A stretch of 64,000 nucleotides of DNA from Tunturiibacter gelidiferens (GCF_014201335.1 NZ_JACHEB010000005.1:1-64000), one strand, 5' to 3'. Shown: positions 48,501 through 58,255, numbered from the stretch's first letter. Notes: generated by a model from the sequence alone, not told the origin. Made by a program: numbers and translations.

Positions 48501-49157
48501 TTATCTGATCTCGAAATTAAGGGTTTGAATCTCAGTGTAAGGAGATTCGTTTGTTGACCTGCCCGAAATGCTTAGCGAATAGACACCGTGTTCAAGGGAC
48601 GCCGCCGGTATCAGCAACGGGACCGTGTTTTTTAGGTTCTCTTTCGACAAAGAGAACGACAGCATTTTCTTACCTGCTAAATTCGAGATGTCGCATCGAT
48701 ATTCGCTTGTAGCCTCACGCGGTGGAATGTCAACAAGCAGGAGAAAGGGCTTTCCAGGTTCGGTCTTGAACGCCGTTTGAACGCCACCTCGTGCGGTCTT
48801 GTCGGTCAGTGAAAAATATTGCAAGGCTTGAGGTGAGGCGGAACTACGGAGCTTCGGGATCACTAATATGTTCTGGTACAAGATGAACGAGAAGCATGCA
48901 ATCGAAGCTGCAATTGCGTAACCTAAAGGTTTCCATCGATTAAGGATAGGTAAAACCTTGGGTTTAGGTGCTCTGATTCCATCCGAGATGGTCACCCTTC
49001 CAGCAAGTTGAAGAAACGCGGAGGTACTTCGCAAATCACTGGCGCATTCACCGCATCCGAAGTAGTGCTCTTCGAATTCGTCTCGTTCCGAGGCGGAGAA
49101 TTCCTTCAGCAGGTATCTTTCTACAGCTTGACTCTCAATTGCTTCCCTATGATCCAC
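48501..49157 (-). CDS. Orphan membrane anti-sigma-type protein
   Basis: A 218-aa protein from GTG 49157 with GAGG about 9 bp upstream. The N-terminus carries H-x3-C-x2-C (HYFGCGEC, residues 31-38), as in zinc-binding anti-sigma domains. One membrane helix lies near 80-97 (YAIAASIACFSFILYQNIL), followed by a periplasmic beta-rich domain of about 120 residues. No sigma-factor gene lies immediately upstream or downstream, unlike the locus at 26986-28304. It is divergent from the unknown gene and CHAT gene to the right, a neighbourhood that hints at a functional link. Confidence 0.82.
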   Translation of the reverse strand: MDHREAIESQAVERYLLKEFSASERDEFEEHYFGCGECASDLRSTSAFLQLAGRVTISDGIRAPKPKVLPILNRWKPLGYAIAASIACFSFILYQNILVIPKLRSSASPQALQYFSLTDKTARGGVQTAFKTEPGKPFLLLVDIPPREATSEYRCDISNLAGKKMLSFSLSKENLKNTVPLLIPAASLEHGVYSLSISGRSTNESPYTEIQTLNFEIR

Positions 49158-49733
49158 AAATCACGCCCTCATTGGATGGTGAAGCTTGACCACTAAACGT
49201 TTCATTTGCCAATCAGTGATTCAACTAAAGTACAACAGTAGCGGGAATGGGTGAGGATTCGCAAACGATTTATTTTCAGTTAGTTATTCGATACCCAACG
49301 ATCTAACGGGGGAGCTCGGAATGTAAATAATCCCACAGACTGCGGCGAGTAAGAGGCGAATACCGTAAAAGCGTCGAGTCGATCGCTTGAATCTCAAAAA
49401 AGCTGCTTACTCATGGAACGTCTGAAGAAGCGGTCAGAATGCGTACCCCGAAGGGAGGTCGTCCTTTTCGATCTTGAAGTTATTCCGGATAGCCCGAAGC
49501 GTTTCAGCAGGCTCGCATTCACGATACGAAAGCTCCGATCCCTTCGTTGAAAACCCAGCCTGGAAATCTGCTCGAGGCCATTTCTTTTGCAAGTTTTATA
49601 TCGACACTTGAAACGAATCTCACGTAGAGCCACTATACTCGGAGACTTCAAAGCAGAGATGTCTAGTTCAATCGACAAGACGATGTTAGGGGTGGTCATC
49701 CGAGGCTAGATGTCCACAGGAGCGGAGATACAG
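49158..49733. other. Intergenic region between the anti-sigma gene and the CHAT locus
   Basis: About 575 bp between divergent genes. Short frames exist on both strands (for example 49412-49549 plus), but none shows family resemblance; in particular no ECF sigma factor is hidden here. The GGAG site for the next gene lies at the right end. Confidence 0.5.
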
Positions 49734-50582
49734 ATGGGAAAAAGAATTTTCTTATATCACGCGAATGGATTTGCGCTCGGTGGCAGGATCACCCAGCCTG
49801 TTGAACAGGAGATTAATAGTCATGCGGCCACGGCTCTCTCGATCGTGGGTGGTCTCGCCTCTGCAAAAGCAGAGAGCTATCGTCTCAAAGATCTAATCTC
49901 TTACCGTTCGGCGCACACCTATATTTCGGGAATCCAGAACAGTGACACCCTTCACAGTACCGTTGTAAATACGGTTATAGAGGATCTCAACATTCTGGAT
50001 GTGATTACCGCGGATTCAGTGGTTGGCAGGCTATCGTCAACTCACGAAGACGGCAAGCCAGCCAAAATCATTCCCCTGGGTAGTACCTTCCAGAATTTGA
50101 AGATTGCGGGCAAACCGGTTGAAGTCGATCTCTTCGATAGTCTCTTTGCGCACCATTCAACGCATTCCTCTCTAGTCGATCACTTCCTCGGCAAGTGTCC
50201 AAAGAATGCCGCTTGCGCAACATCCCAACCTCCGAGTGCACTGCGATACGAATGGGGTCATCCGGTTGCAGCCATGCCAGGCGCGTTGCAGGAGCGTCTA
50301 CTGGCGCCGCCCATCCCTGGTTGGCAGCAGTCTGGGGCTAATTTATATTGCAATTTGGTGCGGACGGTGCGAGAACCGAGTCCATCCGGAACCGTCAATG
50401 CACCACCTGTCCCTTATTCCCACGCCATAAAAATTCCCGATGTGGGGCGTCTCTACCTGGGTGAACTTACCTCCTCGGAAGATACAAAGCGACTTACGAT
50501 GATCCGCCTCGAACTAGGGAGCCCCGTTGTTGGGAGTTTAGCGGTAGCTGGTTTGGAAACCAACGGAAAGTGGTTCCCGTAG
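49734..50582 (+). CDS. Uncharacterised cytoplasmic protein upstream of CHAT protease gene
   Basis: A 282-aa product from ATG 49734, with GGAG about 8 bp upstream (in-frame ATG 49710 is an alternative). I do not recognise the family. It opens with KRIFLYHANGFALGGRITQPVEQEINSHAATAL and has no signal peptide or membrane helix. It contains a Cys pair in a Pro-rich central part (GKCPKNAACATSQPP) and a beta-rich end. It sits 91 bp before a TPR-CHAT lipoprotein on the same strand, so it may be a substrate, inhibitor or partner of that putative protease; this is inference from position only. Confidence 0.8.
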   Translation: MGKRIFLYHANGFALGGRITQPVEQEINSHAATALSIVGGLASAKAESYRLKDLISYRSAHTYISGIQNSDTLHSTVVNTVIEDLNILDVITADSVVGRLSSTHEDGKPAKIIPLGSTFQNLKIAGKPVEVDLFDSLFAHHSTHSSLVDHFLGKCPKNAACATSQPPSALRYEWGHPVAAMPGALQERLLAPPIPGWQQSGANLYCNLVRTVREPSPSGTVNAPPVPYSHAIKIPDVGRLYLGELTSSEDTKRLTMIRLELGSPVVGSLAVAGLETNGKWFP

Positions 50583-50673
50583 AATGATGTAACCACATGG
50601 ACTTTCAATCAGGGTAATGACCTCATCCACGGACTCTCGAACGAACGAAATGTCGAAGATGAGGTCAGCATAG

Positions 50674-53184
50674 GTGACGACTTCATTAAAGCAACGGCGG
50701 ATAACGCTCCTCTCCTTTATTTGCTTTCTGTTCGTGGCCTGTCGCCCTGGAGTCAAGTCGACGCCAAAGCCGACCTTTGAGGACGCGGAGCTGAAGTTCT
50801 CGCAGGGTGATTTGGAATCCGCATTACATGAAGCGGACGCCACATTACAGGATTTGCACGACAAACAGTCTGATGAAGCTTGGCGGCTTCGCTTTCTCAA
50901 ATCTGAGATTCTAATCTGGCAGGGATACTCCCGCGACGCGGTGAATCTGCTTACTCCGATGCCAAATGCTGTTTCTTCGCAGTCCGACCTTGCTGCGTTT
51001 CGATCTGTGTTGCTCGGATCGGCCTACAGTAATCTCCAAATGTTCGATGATGCGGACCGGGAATTTGCCACCGCCAAGACGCTAAACTCTCCGGAGGTGC
51101 GTGAGGTCACCTGCAGATTATTACTTGGCGAGGGTCGATTAGCGGCTCTTCATCATGAGCCTGCGAGATCAGACCAAATGTTCCGGCAAGCGGCTGAGAT
51201 TGCCCACCAGCAGAACAAACCGGTTCTCGAAACAAGTGCATTAGGCAACCTTGGCATGTTGAACATGCAACAGCACCGTTATGCAGAGGCTGCTGATTGG
51301 TTCAATGAGTCCATATTCTTAGCTCAATCCCATAACGCGGAAATTACCGCAACAAGAGCTCTAGGCAATCTGGGGTGGGCCTATCTAAAGATGGGTGATC
51401 TGGATCGAGCTTTCGAAAGTTTTTCTCAGGCGGAGACCATATCAGAGCGGCATAGCATGATCACCGATGAGCAGACCTGGCTTATGAACGCTGCAGAGGT
51501 ACAGTTTCTTCGCCGAGATCTTCCAGAAGCGGAAAAATCCTATTCACGATCTCTCGAGTTGGCGAGATCGCTGAATGATCAGCAAGAGGTGATCTATGGA
51601 CTCCATGGACTAACGAAAATTGCACTCGCTAAAAGACAGTTCTCTCTTGCAGAGAGCTACAACCAGGAAGCAGCTGCTCTAGCAGATGCGATCGGTAGTC
51701 AGAACAGCAAACTCTACACGAAGCTGAACAGCGCCAACGAAGCGTTTGCAACCGCTCAATACGTCGTAGCCAATCAGCTGTTTCGGGAAGTGGTTAGTAA
51801 CGCAGGCGACGATATCAGCCTGGAGGCAGATGGTTTGGACGGCCTGGGCCAGACAGAAGACAAACTCCAGCAGCCGGAATTGGCCGATAAGCATTACAGA
51901 TCGGCGATTGCAGTTCTCGACAAGGAACGAAAGTCTCTTGGTCGAGAAGAATTTGAGCTTTCCTATCCTACGAACGCTAAGGACGCCTATAACGCATACA
52001 TCAGATTTCTAATGGAGCGGGGTCGATCGAATGACGCTTTCGCCGTAGCGGAATTACATCGTGCCAGAACACTCACGGAGGGCCTGGAACTGCAAGGCGG
52101 TTCTAATAGACAGGCGTTGAGCGTTGCCGACACGCAGCGTGCCGCATCGCGTCAGCAACGGGTAATCCTCGCTTATTGGCTTGGGCCGGGACAGAGTTAT
52201 CTTTGGGTTTGTCGGCCTGATGGTTCACAGGTATTCGTACTTCCGGGTGAAGATGAGATTAGTGCAATGGTCGAAAGACAGCACACACGACTTACTGGAT
52301 CATTTAAATCCCAAAACGCGGACTATACCGACGGCCAAGAACTTTACAAAACGCTCATTGGCCCGGCGGAGCGCTGGATTACACCGCAGGCTCGGGTAAC
52401 CATCATTCCTGATGGAGTTTTATGCGGATTGAACTTCGAAACCTTAACTGTCGCTTCACCGAAGCCACACTACTGGATCGAGGACGTCTTCATCTCAAAT
52501 GCCAATTCTACAGTCTTGCTATCTCCAGGTGGAGGTTCAATATCGCGGCGACAGATAACGCCAAATAAAACCCTCCTTTTGATCGGGGATCCTAAAGCGC
52601 CCCAATATTATCAGCCGCTAGCACATGCCGGCGATGAAATCCGGCTCATACAGGCTCACTTTAGCCCAGAGCAAGAAACTGTTATTTCAGGCGCGGATGC
52701 GACGCCGACAGCTTATCTCAAGGCGAAGCCTGAGACTTTTTCTTTTATCCATTTTGTGGCCCATGGAACAGCAAGCCGCGTAAGCCCACTCGATTCCGCC
52801 GTCGTCCTTTCACAAGACGGCAGTTCATTTAACCTGTATGCGCGTGACATCGCAAAGATGAAGCTAAATGCCAAACTAGTGACTATCTCTGCTTGTGATA
52901 GTGCGGGCAACAGAATCTACTCATCTGAGGGATTGGTCGGACTTTCTTGGGCATTTCTTAGAGCTGGAGCACATCAAGTACTCGCCGCACTGTGGGACGT
53001 GGACGATACGTCGACTCCCCGCCTCATGAACAACTTCTACTCCGGTATAGCCGAAGGAGAAGATCCCGGAGTTGCGCTGCGGGCAGCTAAACTCGAGCTT
53101 TTACGGTCGCACACTATTTATGCGAAACCGTATTATTGGGGGCCATTCGTTCTCTATGACGGAGCCGCCATCGGAGAACCCTAG
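50674..53184 (+). CDS. TPR-CHAT domain lipoprotein (putative caspase-like cysteine protease)
   Basis: An 836-aa protein starting at GTG 50674, with GAGGT 8-9 bp upstream. A lipoprotein-type signal ends in FVAC at Cys23, suggesting attachment to the outside of a membrane. Residues about 35-450 are TPR-like helical repeats (ALGNLGMLNMQQHRYAEAADW, RALGNLGWAYLKMGDLDRAFE). A CHAT domain spans about 500-836, with the putative catalytic His697 in HFVAHGTAS and Cys741 in TISACDSAG. CHAT domains are separase/caspase-like proteases or pseudoproteases and can act in signalling and defence. The partner is unknown; the upstream 282-aa gene is the obvious candidate. Confidence 0.92.
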   Translation: MTTSLKQRRITLLSFICFLFVACRPGVKSTPKPTFEDAELKFSQGDLESALHEADATLQDLHDKQSDEAWRLRFLKSEILIWQGYSRDAVNLLTPMPNAVSSQSDLAAFRSVLLGSAYSNLQMFDDADREFATAKTLNSPEVREVTCRLLLGEGRLAALHHEPARSDQMFRQAAEIAHQQNKPVLETSALGNLGMLNMQQHRYAEAADWFNESIFLAQSHNAEITATRALGNLGWAYLKMGDLDRAFESFSQAETISERHSMITDEQTWLMNAAEVQFLRRDLPEAEKSYSRSLELARSLNDQQEVIYGLHGLTKIALAKRQFSLAESYNQEAAALADAIGSQNSKLYTKLNSANEAFATAQYVVANQLFREVVSNAGDDISLEADGLDGLGQTEDKLQQPELADKHYRSAIAVLDKERKSLGREEFELSYPTNAKDAYNAYIRFLMERGRSNDAFAVAELHRARTLTEGLELQGGSNRQALSVADTQRAASRQQRVILAYWLGPGQSYLWVCRPDGSQVFVLPGEDEISAMVERQHTRLTGSFKSQNADYTDGQELYKTLIGPAERWITPQARVTIIPDGVLCGLNFETLTVASPKPHYWIEDVFISNANSTVLLSPGGGSISRRQITPNKTLLLIGDPKAPQYYQPLAHAGDEIRLIQAHFSPEQETVISGADATPTAYLKAKPETFSFIHFVAHGTASRVSPLDSAVVLSQDGSSFNLYARDIAKMKLNAKLVTISACDSAGNRIYSSEGLVGLSWAFLRAGAHQVLAALWDVDDTSTPRLMNNFYSGIAEGEDPGVALRAAKLELLRSHTIYAKPYYWGPFVLYDGAAIGEP

Positions 53185-53586
53185 TTTGAAGTCTTTGAAC
53201 CCGTCCTTCCCTCCGTTTAGCCAGCCACAAACTTATGGGGATCGATGGCAGAGATCGAACTCACCGAAAGCTGGCCCTTTTATAGTCTTCGCGATGTCGA
53301 ACAGTCTGGGTCTTGGGTCCGGAAGGAAGCAGATCTCGACGCACTTTCAGGAGCTTGCCACCTAAACGATTGATCGTAAAATGGTGGCCAGAGACGGGAT
53401 CGGTCTCTCGCGCCGCTAATAAAAATCTGTAACTTGCAAACTCTAAATGGTGAGGGAAGGGCGAAGAGTACCAGAATGCCCAAACGTTCTTGCAAATCTC
53501 TTTGCAAAATTTATCCTAGACCGCTCCGCGGGTCGGACTGCCCATCCAGTGAGGCGTCTTCCTGTTTCTTAGCCAGAGCACTGATG
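53185..53586. other. Intergenic region with tRNA-derived repeat
   Basis: About 400 bp between convergent genes. It contains the 26-bp copy of the 3' end of the tRNA-Phe gene at 53377-53402. No other gene was recognised. Confidence 0.6.
53377..53402. repeat. Distal attachment-site-like copy of the tRNA-Phe 3' end
   Basis: The 26 bp here are identical, in the same orientation, to 61399-61424, which cover the CCA end, the acceptor 3' strand and part of the T arm of tRNA-Phe plus the adjacent TAAAA. After this block the two sequences diverge. This is the usual footprint left at the far end of an element integrated into a tRNA gene. Confidence 0.75.
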
Positions 53587-54537
53587 TCACACAATCTTTA
53601 GTTTGGTCATCGAAATTGCAGAGAGCTTGCTTGGTCTCATAAGCCACATGATCTGATGGATACCTCGTTCGGAAGCATCCGTCGCCACGAGCCCAACGGG
53701 TTCGCCATATCGCGAGATGAGAACGGCTTCCTGCCCGTTGACCTCGGTCCACGAGAGCGTCACACCATTCCAGAAGTGGGAGGAGAAGGCGGCGATGAAC
53801 TTCGCCACTCGCTCGCGACCGACAACCGGGACACGCGCCGCTCGCACAACTCCACCGCCATCTGAGTAAGAGACAACATCCTCCGTGAAGAGGCCTTCCA
53901 GCGCGTCCAAATCTCCCTTTTGGGCAGCAACGATAAAAGCCTCCAGAAAGCGCCGTTGCTCCCCCGAACTAGCGGGGGTGCGCCGCCCGTCTGCGATATG
54001 TTTACGGGCGCGGGAGACGAGTTGTCGAGTATTTGCTTCCTCCATTTGTAGAATGTCCGCGATCTGGCGGTAGGAGTAGTCAAATGCTTCGCGCAGAACA
54101 TATGCGGCACGTTCTGTGGGAGAGAGTTTCTCGAGAAGAACGACAACCGCAAGCTTTAAGGCCTCGCCTCGCTCCGCTCCTAGCGATGGATCGCTGCTCG
54201 TGTCCACCGGCTCGGGAAGCCACGTCCCCGTGTAAGTTTCGCGCCGTGACGGGGCGGACTGAATGAGGTTGATGCAAAGTCTTGTAGTTGTCGTCGCCAG
54301 AAATGCGGCCGGGTTCTCGACCACCCGCCGGTCGGTAAGCTGCCATCGTAGCCAGGCGTCCTGCACGATATCTTCGGCTTCCGCCACGCTTCCGAGCATG
54401 CGATACGCAATACCGAACAAACGCGGACGCACATCAGCAAAGGCTGAGAGGCCATCGTCATGTTTGCCGGTTTCACAGTCATGCCGGGCGGACGAATTAG
54501 GTTCCGAGATTGGTTCTTCTGCCATCGCGACGGTCAT
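53587..54537 (-). CDS. ECF41-type RNA polymerase sigma factor with SnoaL-like C-terminal domain
   Basis: A 316-aa sigma factor. Region 2 (LSAFADVRPRLFGIAYRMLGSVAEAEDIVQDAWLRW, residues 30-65) and region 4 (LSPTERAAYVLREAFDYSYRQIADILQ..NTRQLVSRARKH, about 140-185) are present. The linker contains WLPEP, a hallmark of the ECF41/SigJ group. A NTF2/SnoaL-like extension of about 115 residues follows (EAFIVAAQKGDLDALEGLFTEDVVSYSDGGG), which in this group regulates activity in cis instead of a separate anti-sigma factor. Usual partners are carboxymuconolactone decarboxylases or oxidoreductases; none is directly adjacent. Confidence 0.94.
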   Translation of the reverse strand: MTVAMAEEPISEPNSSARHDCETGKHDDGLSAFADVRPRLFGIAYRMLGSVAEAEDIVQDAWLRWQLTDRRVVENPAAFLATTTTRLCINLIQSAPSRRETYTGTWLPEPVDTSSDPSLGAERGEALKLAVVVLLEKLSPTERAAYVLREAFDYSYRQIADILQMEEANTRQLVSRARKHIADGRRTPASSGEQRRFLEAFIVAAQKGDLDALEGLFTEDVVSYSDGGGVVRAARVPVVGRERVAKFIAAFSSHFWNGVTLSWTEVNGQEAVLISRYGEPVGLVATDASERGIHQIMWLMRPSKLSAISMTKLKIV

Positions 54538-54635
54538 ATTCTATCTCGTGGCAAACCAAGCTGGTTGGAAAGGACTTATTTTGAAAAATCGTTAGCTTTG
54601 CTTCAACTTATCGCCCGCGACCACTAACCCCTTGA

Positions 54636-54911
54636 TTAATGACTGTTAAGCCATTCATCGGCTACATTCTCGCTAACGGGAGGGTCATCAGAATCTCCCA
54701 TGATGAGTTCTTCAGCGGCCTCCGCTCGTTTTTGATCGAGACTCTGTTGGGGAGGCGAAGGAGGAGGATCTTCGAACTCCAAAATCATGCGAACATCCTC
54801 CTCTATCTCTTCGAGATAAATCTCCTCCTGCTTAGCCAGCTCTTCGTAGCAAGCATCTATCCGGATTGAAATATTCTCGTCGCTGCGCTCGTAGCTGCAC
54901 ATTGTTGTCAT
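54636..54911 (-). CDS. Small acidic hypothetical protein
   Basis: A 91-aa product from ATG 54911, which has GGAGATGAAG upstream (in-frame ATG 54947 adds 12 residues). It is strongly acidic, with segments such as EEIYLEEIEEDVRMILEFEDPPPSPP and a C-terminal SDDPPVSENVADEWLNSH. No membrane helix or motif is visible, and I do not recognise it. The good ribosome-binding site supports a real gene; conservation is unknown. It is divergent from the broken gene at 55270. Confidence 0.5.
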   Translation of the reverse strand: MTTMCSYERSDENISIRIDACYEELAKQEEIYLEEIEEDVRMILEFEDPPPSPPQQSLDQKRAEAAEELIMGDSDDPPVSENVADEWLNSH

Positions 54912-55269
54912 TTTTTCTTCATCTCCATGCTCTTGCTTAAAATGCATACGCCGAGTTCCTCAGTTGGCGGCGATTCTCCTCACCGAGAACAAGCTCGAGA
55001 AATCGCGAAAACCCAGCTCCGCTGCGCTTGCATCTTGTACCGCAGCGGCAAGCAGACTGCAGCCACATTGAAGTTCAAGAAACGGTCATCGTTTTACTCA
55101 CAGGCATACATACCTTTTGCCTTTGCCTCTTATATCCACTAAGACCAATCGTCCTGTCGATCCGTGACAGGCTCCTCTCAAATTTTCTCCGAGAAATTTC
55201 TTTGTCATTTCGAACGCCTGCATTGTCATAGCAGCAGACAAGGTGCGGCGCCGCATCGTGGGAGGGAAG
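54912..55269. other. Intergenic region without recognised feature
   Basis: About 358 bp between divergent genes within the island. Short plus-strand frames (54927-55231) show no family features. Promoters for both flanking genes are expected here but were not recognised. Confidence 0.4.
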
Positions 55270-55789
55270 ATGACTACAAGACGATTAGGAGTGTTCAGCG
55301 AAGTTGAGTTAGCGACTCATCTCTCCCCGTGTCGCGCAGAGCTTGCCTCTCCCTCCGTAACCGATGACATGATCGACCGTTTACGCAAGTACGAACAAGA
55401 GGTCAAGTTTCCGAATATACATCGTTGATCACACCTGAAGAGCAAAATGTCGATATGTTTGTCATCCTCGAAGGCGCAATCGACGTTTACACCATCGATC
55501 AGAATATGCAGCGCACTCTGCTCGTCCCGATGATCAGAATGGTACAAATCTCCTCCAGCAGGCAATCATTCGCACGCAGGGGGAGGGTTCAATCCTGAAG
55601 GACGCTCTCGGCGCGATTGGAAGGGAAAGCTATCGCCGGTTGTATATAGTGGCGGTCATCGCTACACTTCGTTCATCGTGGATTGCCCGCGCGGTTCTTG
55701 TGATCGTCGCACTCATTTGGTTGATTCCGGACTGGCGCATCGAAAAGCGTCTAGCCGTTTCCGGCAGTTTAGCGATTGGACCTCAGTGA
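55270..55789 (+). pseudogene. Remnant of a cyclic-nucleotide-binding-domain gene
   Basis: The first piece (MTTRRLGVFSEVELATHLSPCRAEL..MIDRLRKYEQEVKFP) resembles the start of CRP-like domains fused to oxidoreductases. It stops at 55428. Another frame carries LITPEEQNVDMFVILEGAIDVYTIDQNMQRTLLVP, typical of a cNMP-binding beta roll. A third frame carries RTQGEGSILK and degenerate sequence to 55789. At least two shifts are needed, and the C-terminal domain is gone. The assignment rests on a short match. Confidence 0.5.
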
Positions 55790-55818
55790 CACGGGCGACA
55801 CCAGAAGGGAAAGGACTC

Positions 55819-57149
55819 ATGAATCAATCGAACGGATCGGCCCGAAGTCACTGCCTCTCGCCCGCACGAGCAAAAATAGCGATTGATGCACCGCTTGGCC
55901 CAACGACCTATGCACGGATGTTTCCTGAGCTTCCGTCGTTTCGAGCCGATGAAGAATTTTTGCACGCGCTCGGACGCGCGGGCGGTCTCTGTGATTGCGG
56001 AGATGCCGATGATTCTCCTGATTCCTTGGCTGATACAGCGGCTGGCTGGCCTATCTTTGGTCAGTTTGTGGCCCACGACATAACGGCGGATCGATCCACT
56101 CTGCGAGCTCATACTGATACGGCAGAATTACACAATGCCCGCAGTCCAAAACTCAACCTCGAGTCTCTCTATGGTGACGGCCCAACCGGCCATCCATTCC
56201 TCTACCAACGCGACGACCCGGCGAAGTTCCTGCTTGGCCAGGACGGACCTGACATACAGCGGAACGCTGAGGGCACGGCGATTATCGGCGACCCACGCAT
56301 GACTCGCACATGCTGATCTCTCAATTACACCTCGCCGTATTGAAAGCTCACAATGCGTTTGTCAACGACGCTCGTCTGGCTGGAGTGCCCAACGATCACG
56401 TCTTCGACGAAGCTGCCCGGCAGTTGCGCTGGCATTATCAGTGGATCGTTCTGCACGAGTTTCTGCCTACGCTCGTCGGACCTGCCCTTGCCGATCAGGT
56501 GCTCAAAGACGGACCGCATTATTTTCGTCCAGGTCGTGACGCTTTTATCCCGCTCGAATTTGCCGATGCGGCTTACCGATACGGCCACTCTCAGATTCGT
56601 CATCACTTTCAATTGAACTTGCTGAGTGATCCAGTCCCGCTCTTTCCTGACCTTTTGGGATTCCGTGCAGTACCGCGCCAACACGCGGTGGACTGGAAAC
56701 TATTCTTCGACGCACCGCATGCAACGTCGGCACAGCGAGCCAAGAAGATTGATGGAAAACTGGTAAAAGCCTTGATTGATCTGCCGGTAGCTGTCACCGG
56801 TGAAACCGAAATCGACGCCTACCACTCTCTGGCCGTTCGTGACCTGCAACGAGGACAGGGTATTGGACTTCCGTCTGGCGAAGCCGTGGCACGTCACCTG
56901 GGGATCACTCCACTCATCGCTGACGAGGTTGGAATCGCTTCCACTGGTTGGCATGGCGAGACGCCCCTGTGGTATTACATCCTGCGCGAAGCCGACGTCT
57001 GCACAGGTGGTCATCGTCTCGGGCCGGTGGGTGGTCTGATCGTAGCTGAGGTATTGAATGGGCTCGTCGACGCAGATGCAACCTCTTTTCGCCAAAGCCA
57101 TGACGAATGGCTTCCTAAGAAATCACTTAGCGAGTTACTGGCCTCCTAG
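55819..57149 (+). pseudogene. Animal-type heme peroxidase family gene with one-base deletion
   Basis: The first frame from ATG 55819 (AAAGGA upstream) carries GPTTYARMFPELPSF, the distal-His segment GQFVAHDITAD, and GTAIIGDPR. The frame then breaks at about 56298: adding one A to give CGCAATGAC restores the expected GDPRNDSHMLISQLHLAVLKAHNAFV. The second frame continues to 57149 with the proximal-His segment AAYRYGHSQIR. The joined protein would be about 444 aa, normal for bacterial members of the peroxidase/cyclooxygenase superfamily. A single indel is the only lesion seen, so either recent inactivation or a sequence error is possible. Confidence 0.9.
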
Positions 57150-57417
57150 GCGCGAATTACTCCGTGAGAGGTGATCCGTAAAACTCTCACTTCGCAAACG
57201 AAACAATCAGTTGTACACGCTCGCTAGTTTCTGGCCGGCCCCAATCCAAGCCTGGCTCTCCCTTCATAATTACTTTTTGATAGTTTTCCGTGAAGCGCTC
57301 GTGCGCCTTGAATAAATCCGCAGATCCACCGACATCGTGTCACAGAACTCTGCGCTGTCCGGTCTTAGTCAGTACGAATGGCAGATCGAAATTGCCGGTC
57401 GGATGAAGGGAGCAATT

Positions 57418-58251
57418 ATGAAAATCGTAGTTATCGGCGGCACCGGTCTTGTCGGATCAAAGCTCGTTAGCAAGCTTTGTGAGCACGGACACGAAGCAGT
57501 ATCTGCATCACCCAATTCGGGTGTCAACACTCTGACAGGCGAGGGGCTGGCAGACGTGCTAAAACGAGCCTCGGTAGTGGTCGATGTATCGAACTCTCCA
57601 TCCTTCGACGAAGAGGTGGCGATGAAGTTCTTCAACACCGCAACGCGCAACCTCATTCAATGCGAACAAGCCGCGGGCGTTCGGCACCACGTTGCGTTGT
57701 CTGTCGTGGGAACGGATCGTCTCGCCCAAAAAAGGCCATCAGATGGGCCAAAGACGATTCGCGGATACTTCCGTGCGAAGCTCGCTCAGGAGAAACTGAT
57801 CGCAGGGTCCTCCATTCCTTATTCGATTGTTCATGCGACTCAGTTCTTCGAGTTTGTCAAAAACATCGCCGATTCTTCGAGCGACGGCACGACCGTCCGA
57901 CTGGCGCCTGTGCTGATCCAACCCATGGCTGCAGAAGATGTGGCCGCAGCAGTTGGACGGGCTGCCATCGGCGCTCCGGTGAACGGAATCGTCGAAGTAG
58001 CTGGTCCGGAACAATTCCACCTCGATGAATTCATTCGTCAGGGCCTCCGCTTCCGGAGCGATCCGCGTACTGTCGTTGCGGACGCTGCTGCTGGCTACTT
58101 CGGGGTCGAAGTCGACGATCGAACGCTCGTCCCTGGCAAAGATGCCAGGCTTGGTGAAGTGCGTTTCCAAGACTGGTTCGTCCAGTCGGCGAAATCGGTT
58201 GGGGGCGTCACGCCTGTTCCTACAGCGAGTGTGGCAACCACCGCCCACTAA
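57418..58251 (+). CDS. NmrA/SDR-type NAD(P)-binding reductase
   Basis: A 277-aa atypical SDR. The start MKIVVIGGTGLVGSKLVSKL holds the GGTGLVG cofactor loop. ATG 57418 has AAGGGAG 5 bp upstream; the upstream in-frame ATG at 57337 adds unrelated residues. Further segments RHHVALSVVGTDRL and YFRAKLAQEKLIAGSSIPYSIVHATQFFEF are typical of this family. Members often reduce quinones or modify sugar or flavonoid-like compounds; the substrate is unknown. A 29-bp hairpin follows the stop codon. Confidence 0.92.
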   Translation: MKIVVIGGTGLVGSKLVSKLCEHGHEAVSASPNSGVNTLTGEGLADVLKRASVVVDVSNSPSFDEEVAMKFFNTATRNLIQCEQAAGVRHHVALSVVGTDRLAQKRPSDGPKTIRGYFRAKLAQEKLIAGSSIPYSIVHATQFFEFVKNIADSSSDGTTVRLAPVLIQPMAAEDVAAAVGRAAIGAPVNGIVEVAGPEQFHLDEFIRQGLRFRSDPRTVVADAAAGYFGVEVDDRTLVPGKDARLGEVRFQDWFVQSAKSVGGVTPVPTASVATTAH

Positions 58252-58255
58252 GACA

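Noticed and set aside
49394-49699. Minus-strand frame as a hidden sigma factor for the orphan anti-sigma gene
   Set aside because: No region 2 or region 4 sequence is recognisable.
53377-53402. A second tRNA gene
   Set aside because: Only the 3' 21 bases of tRNA-Phe are present; the rest of the cloverleaf is absent.
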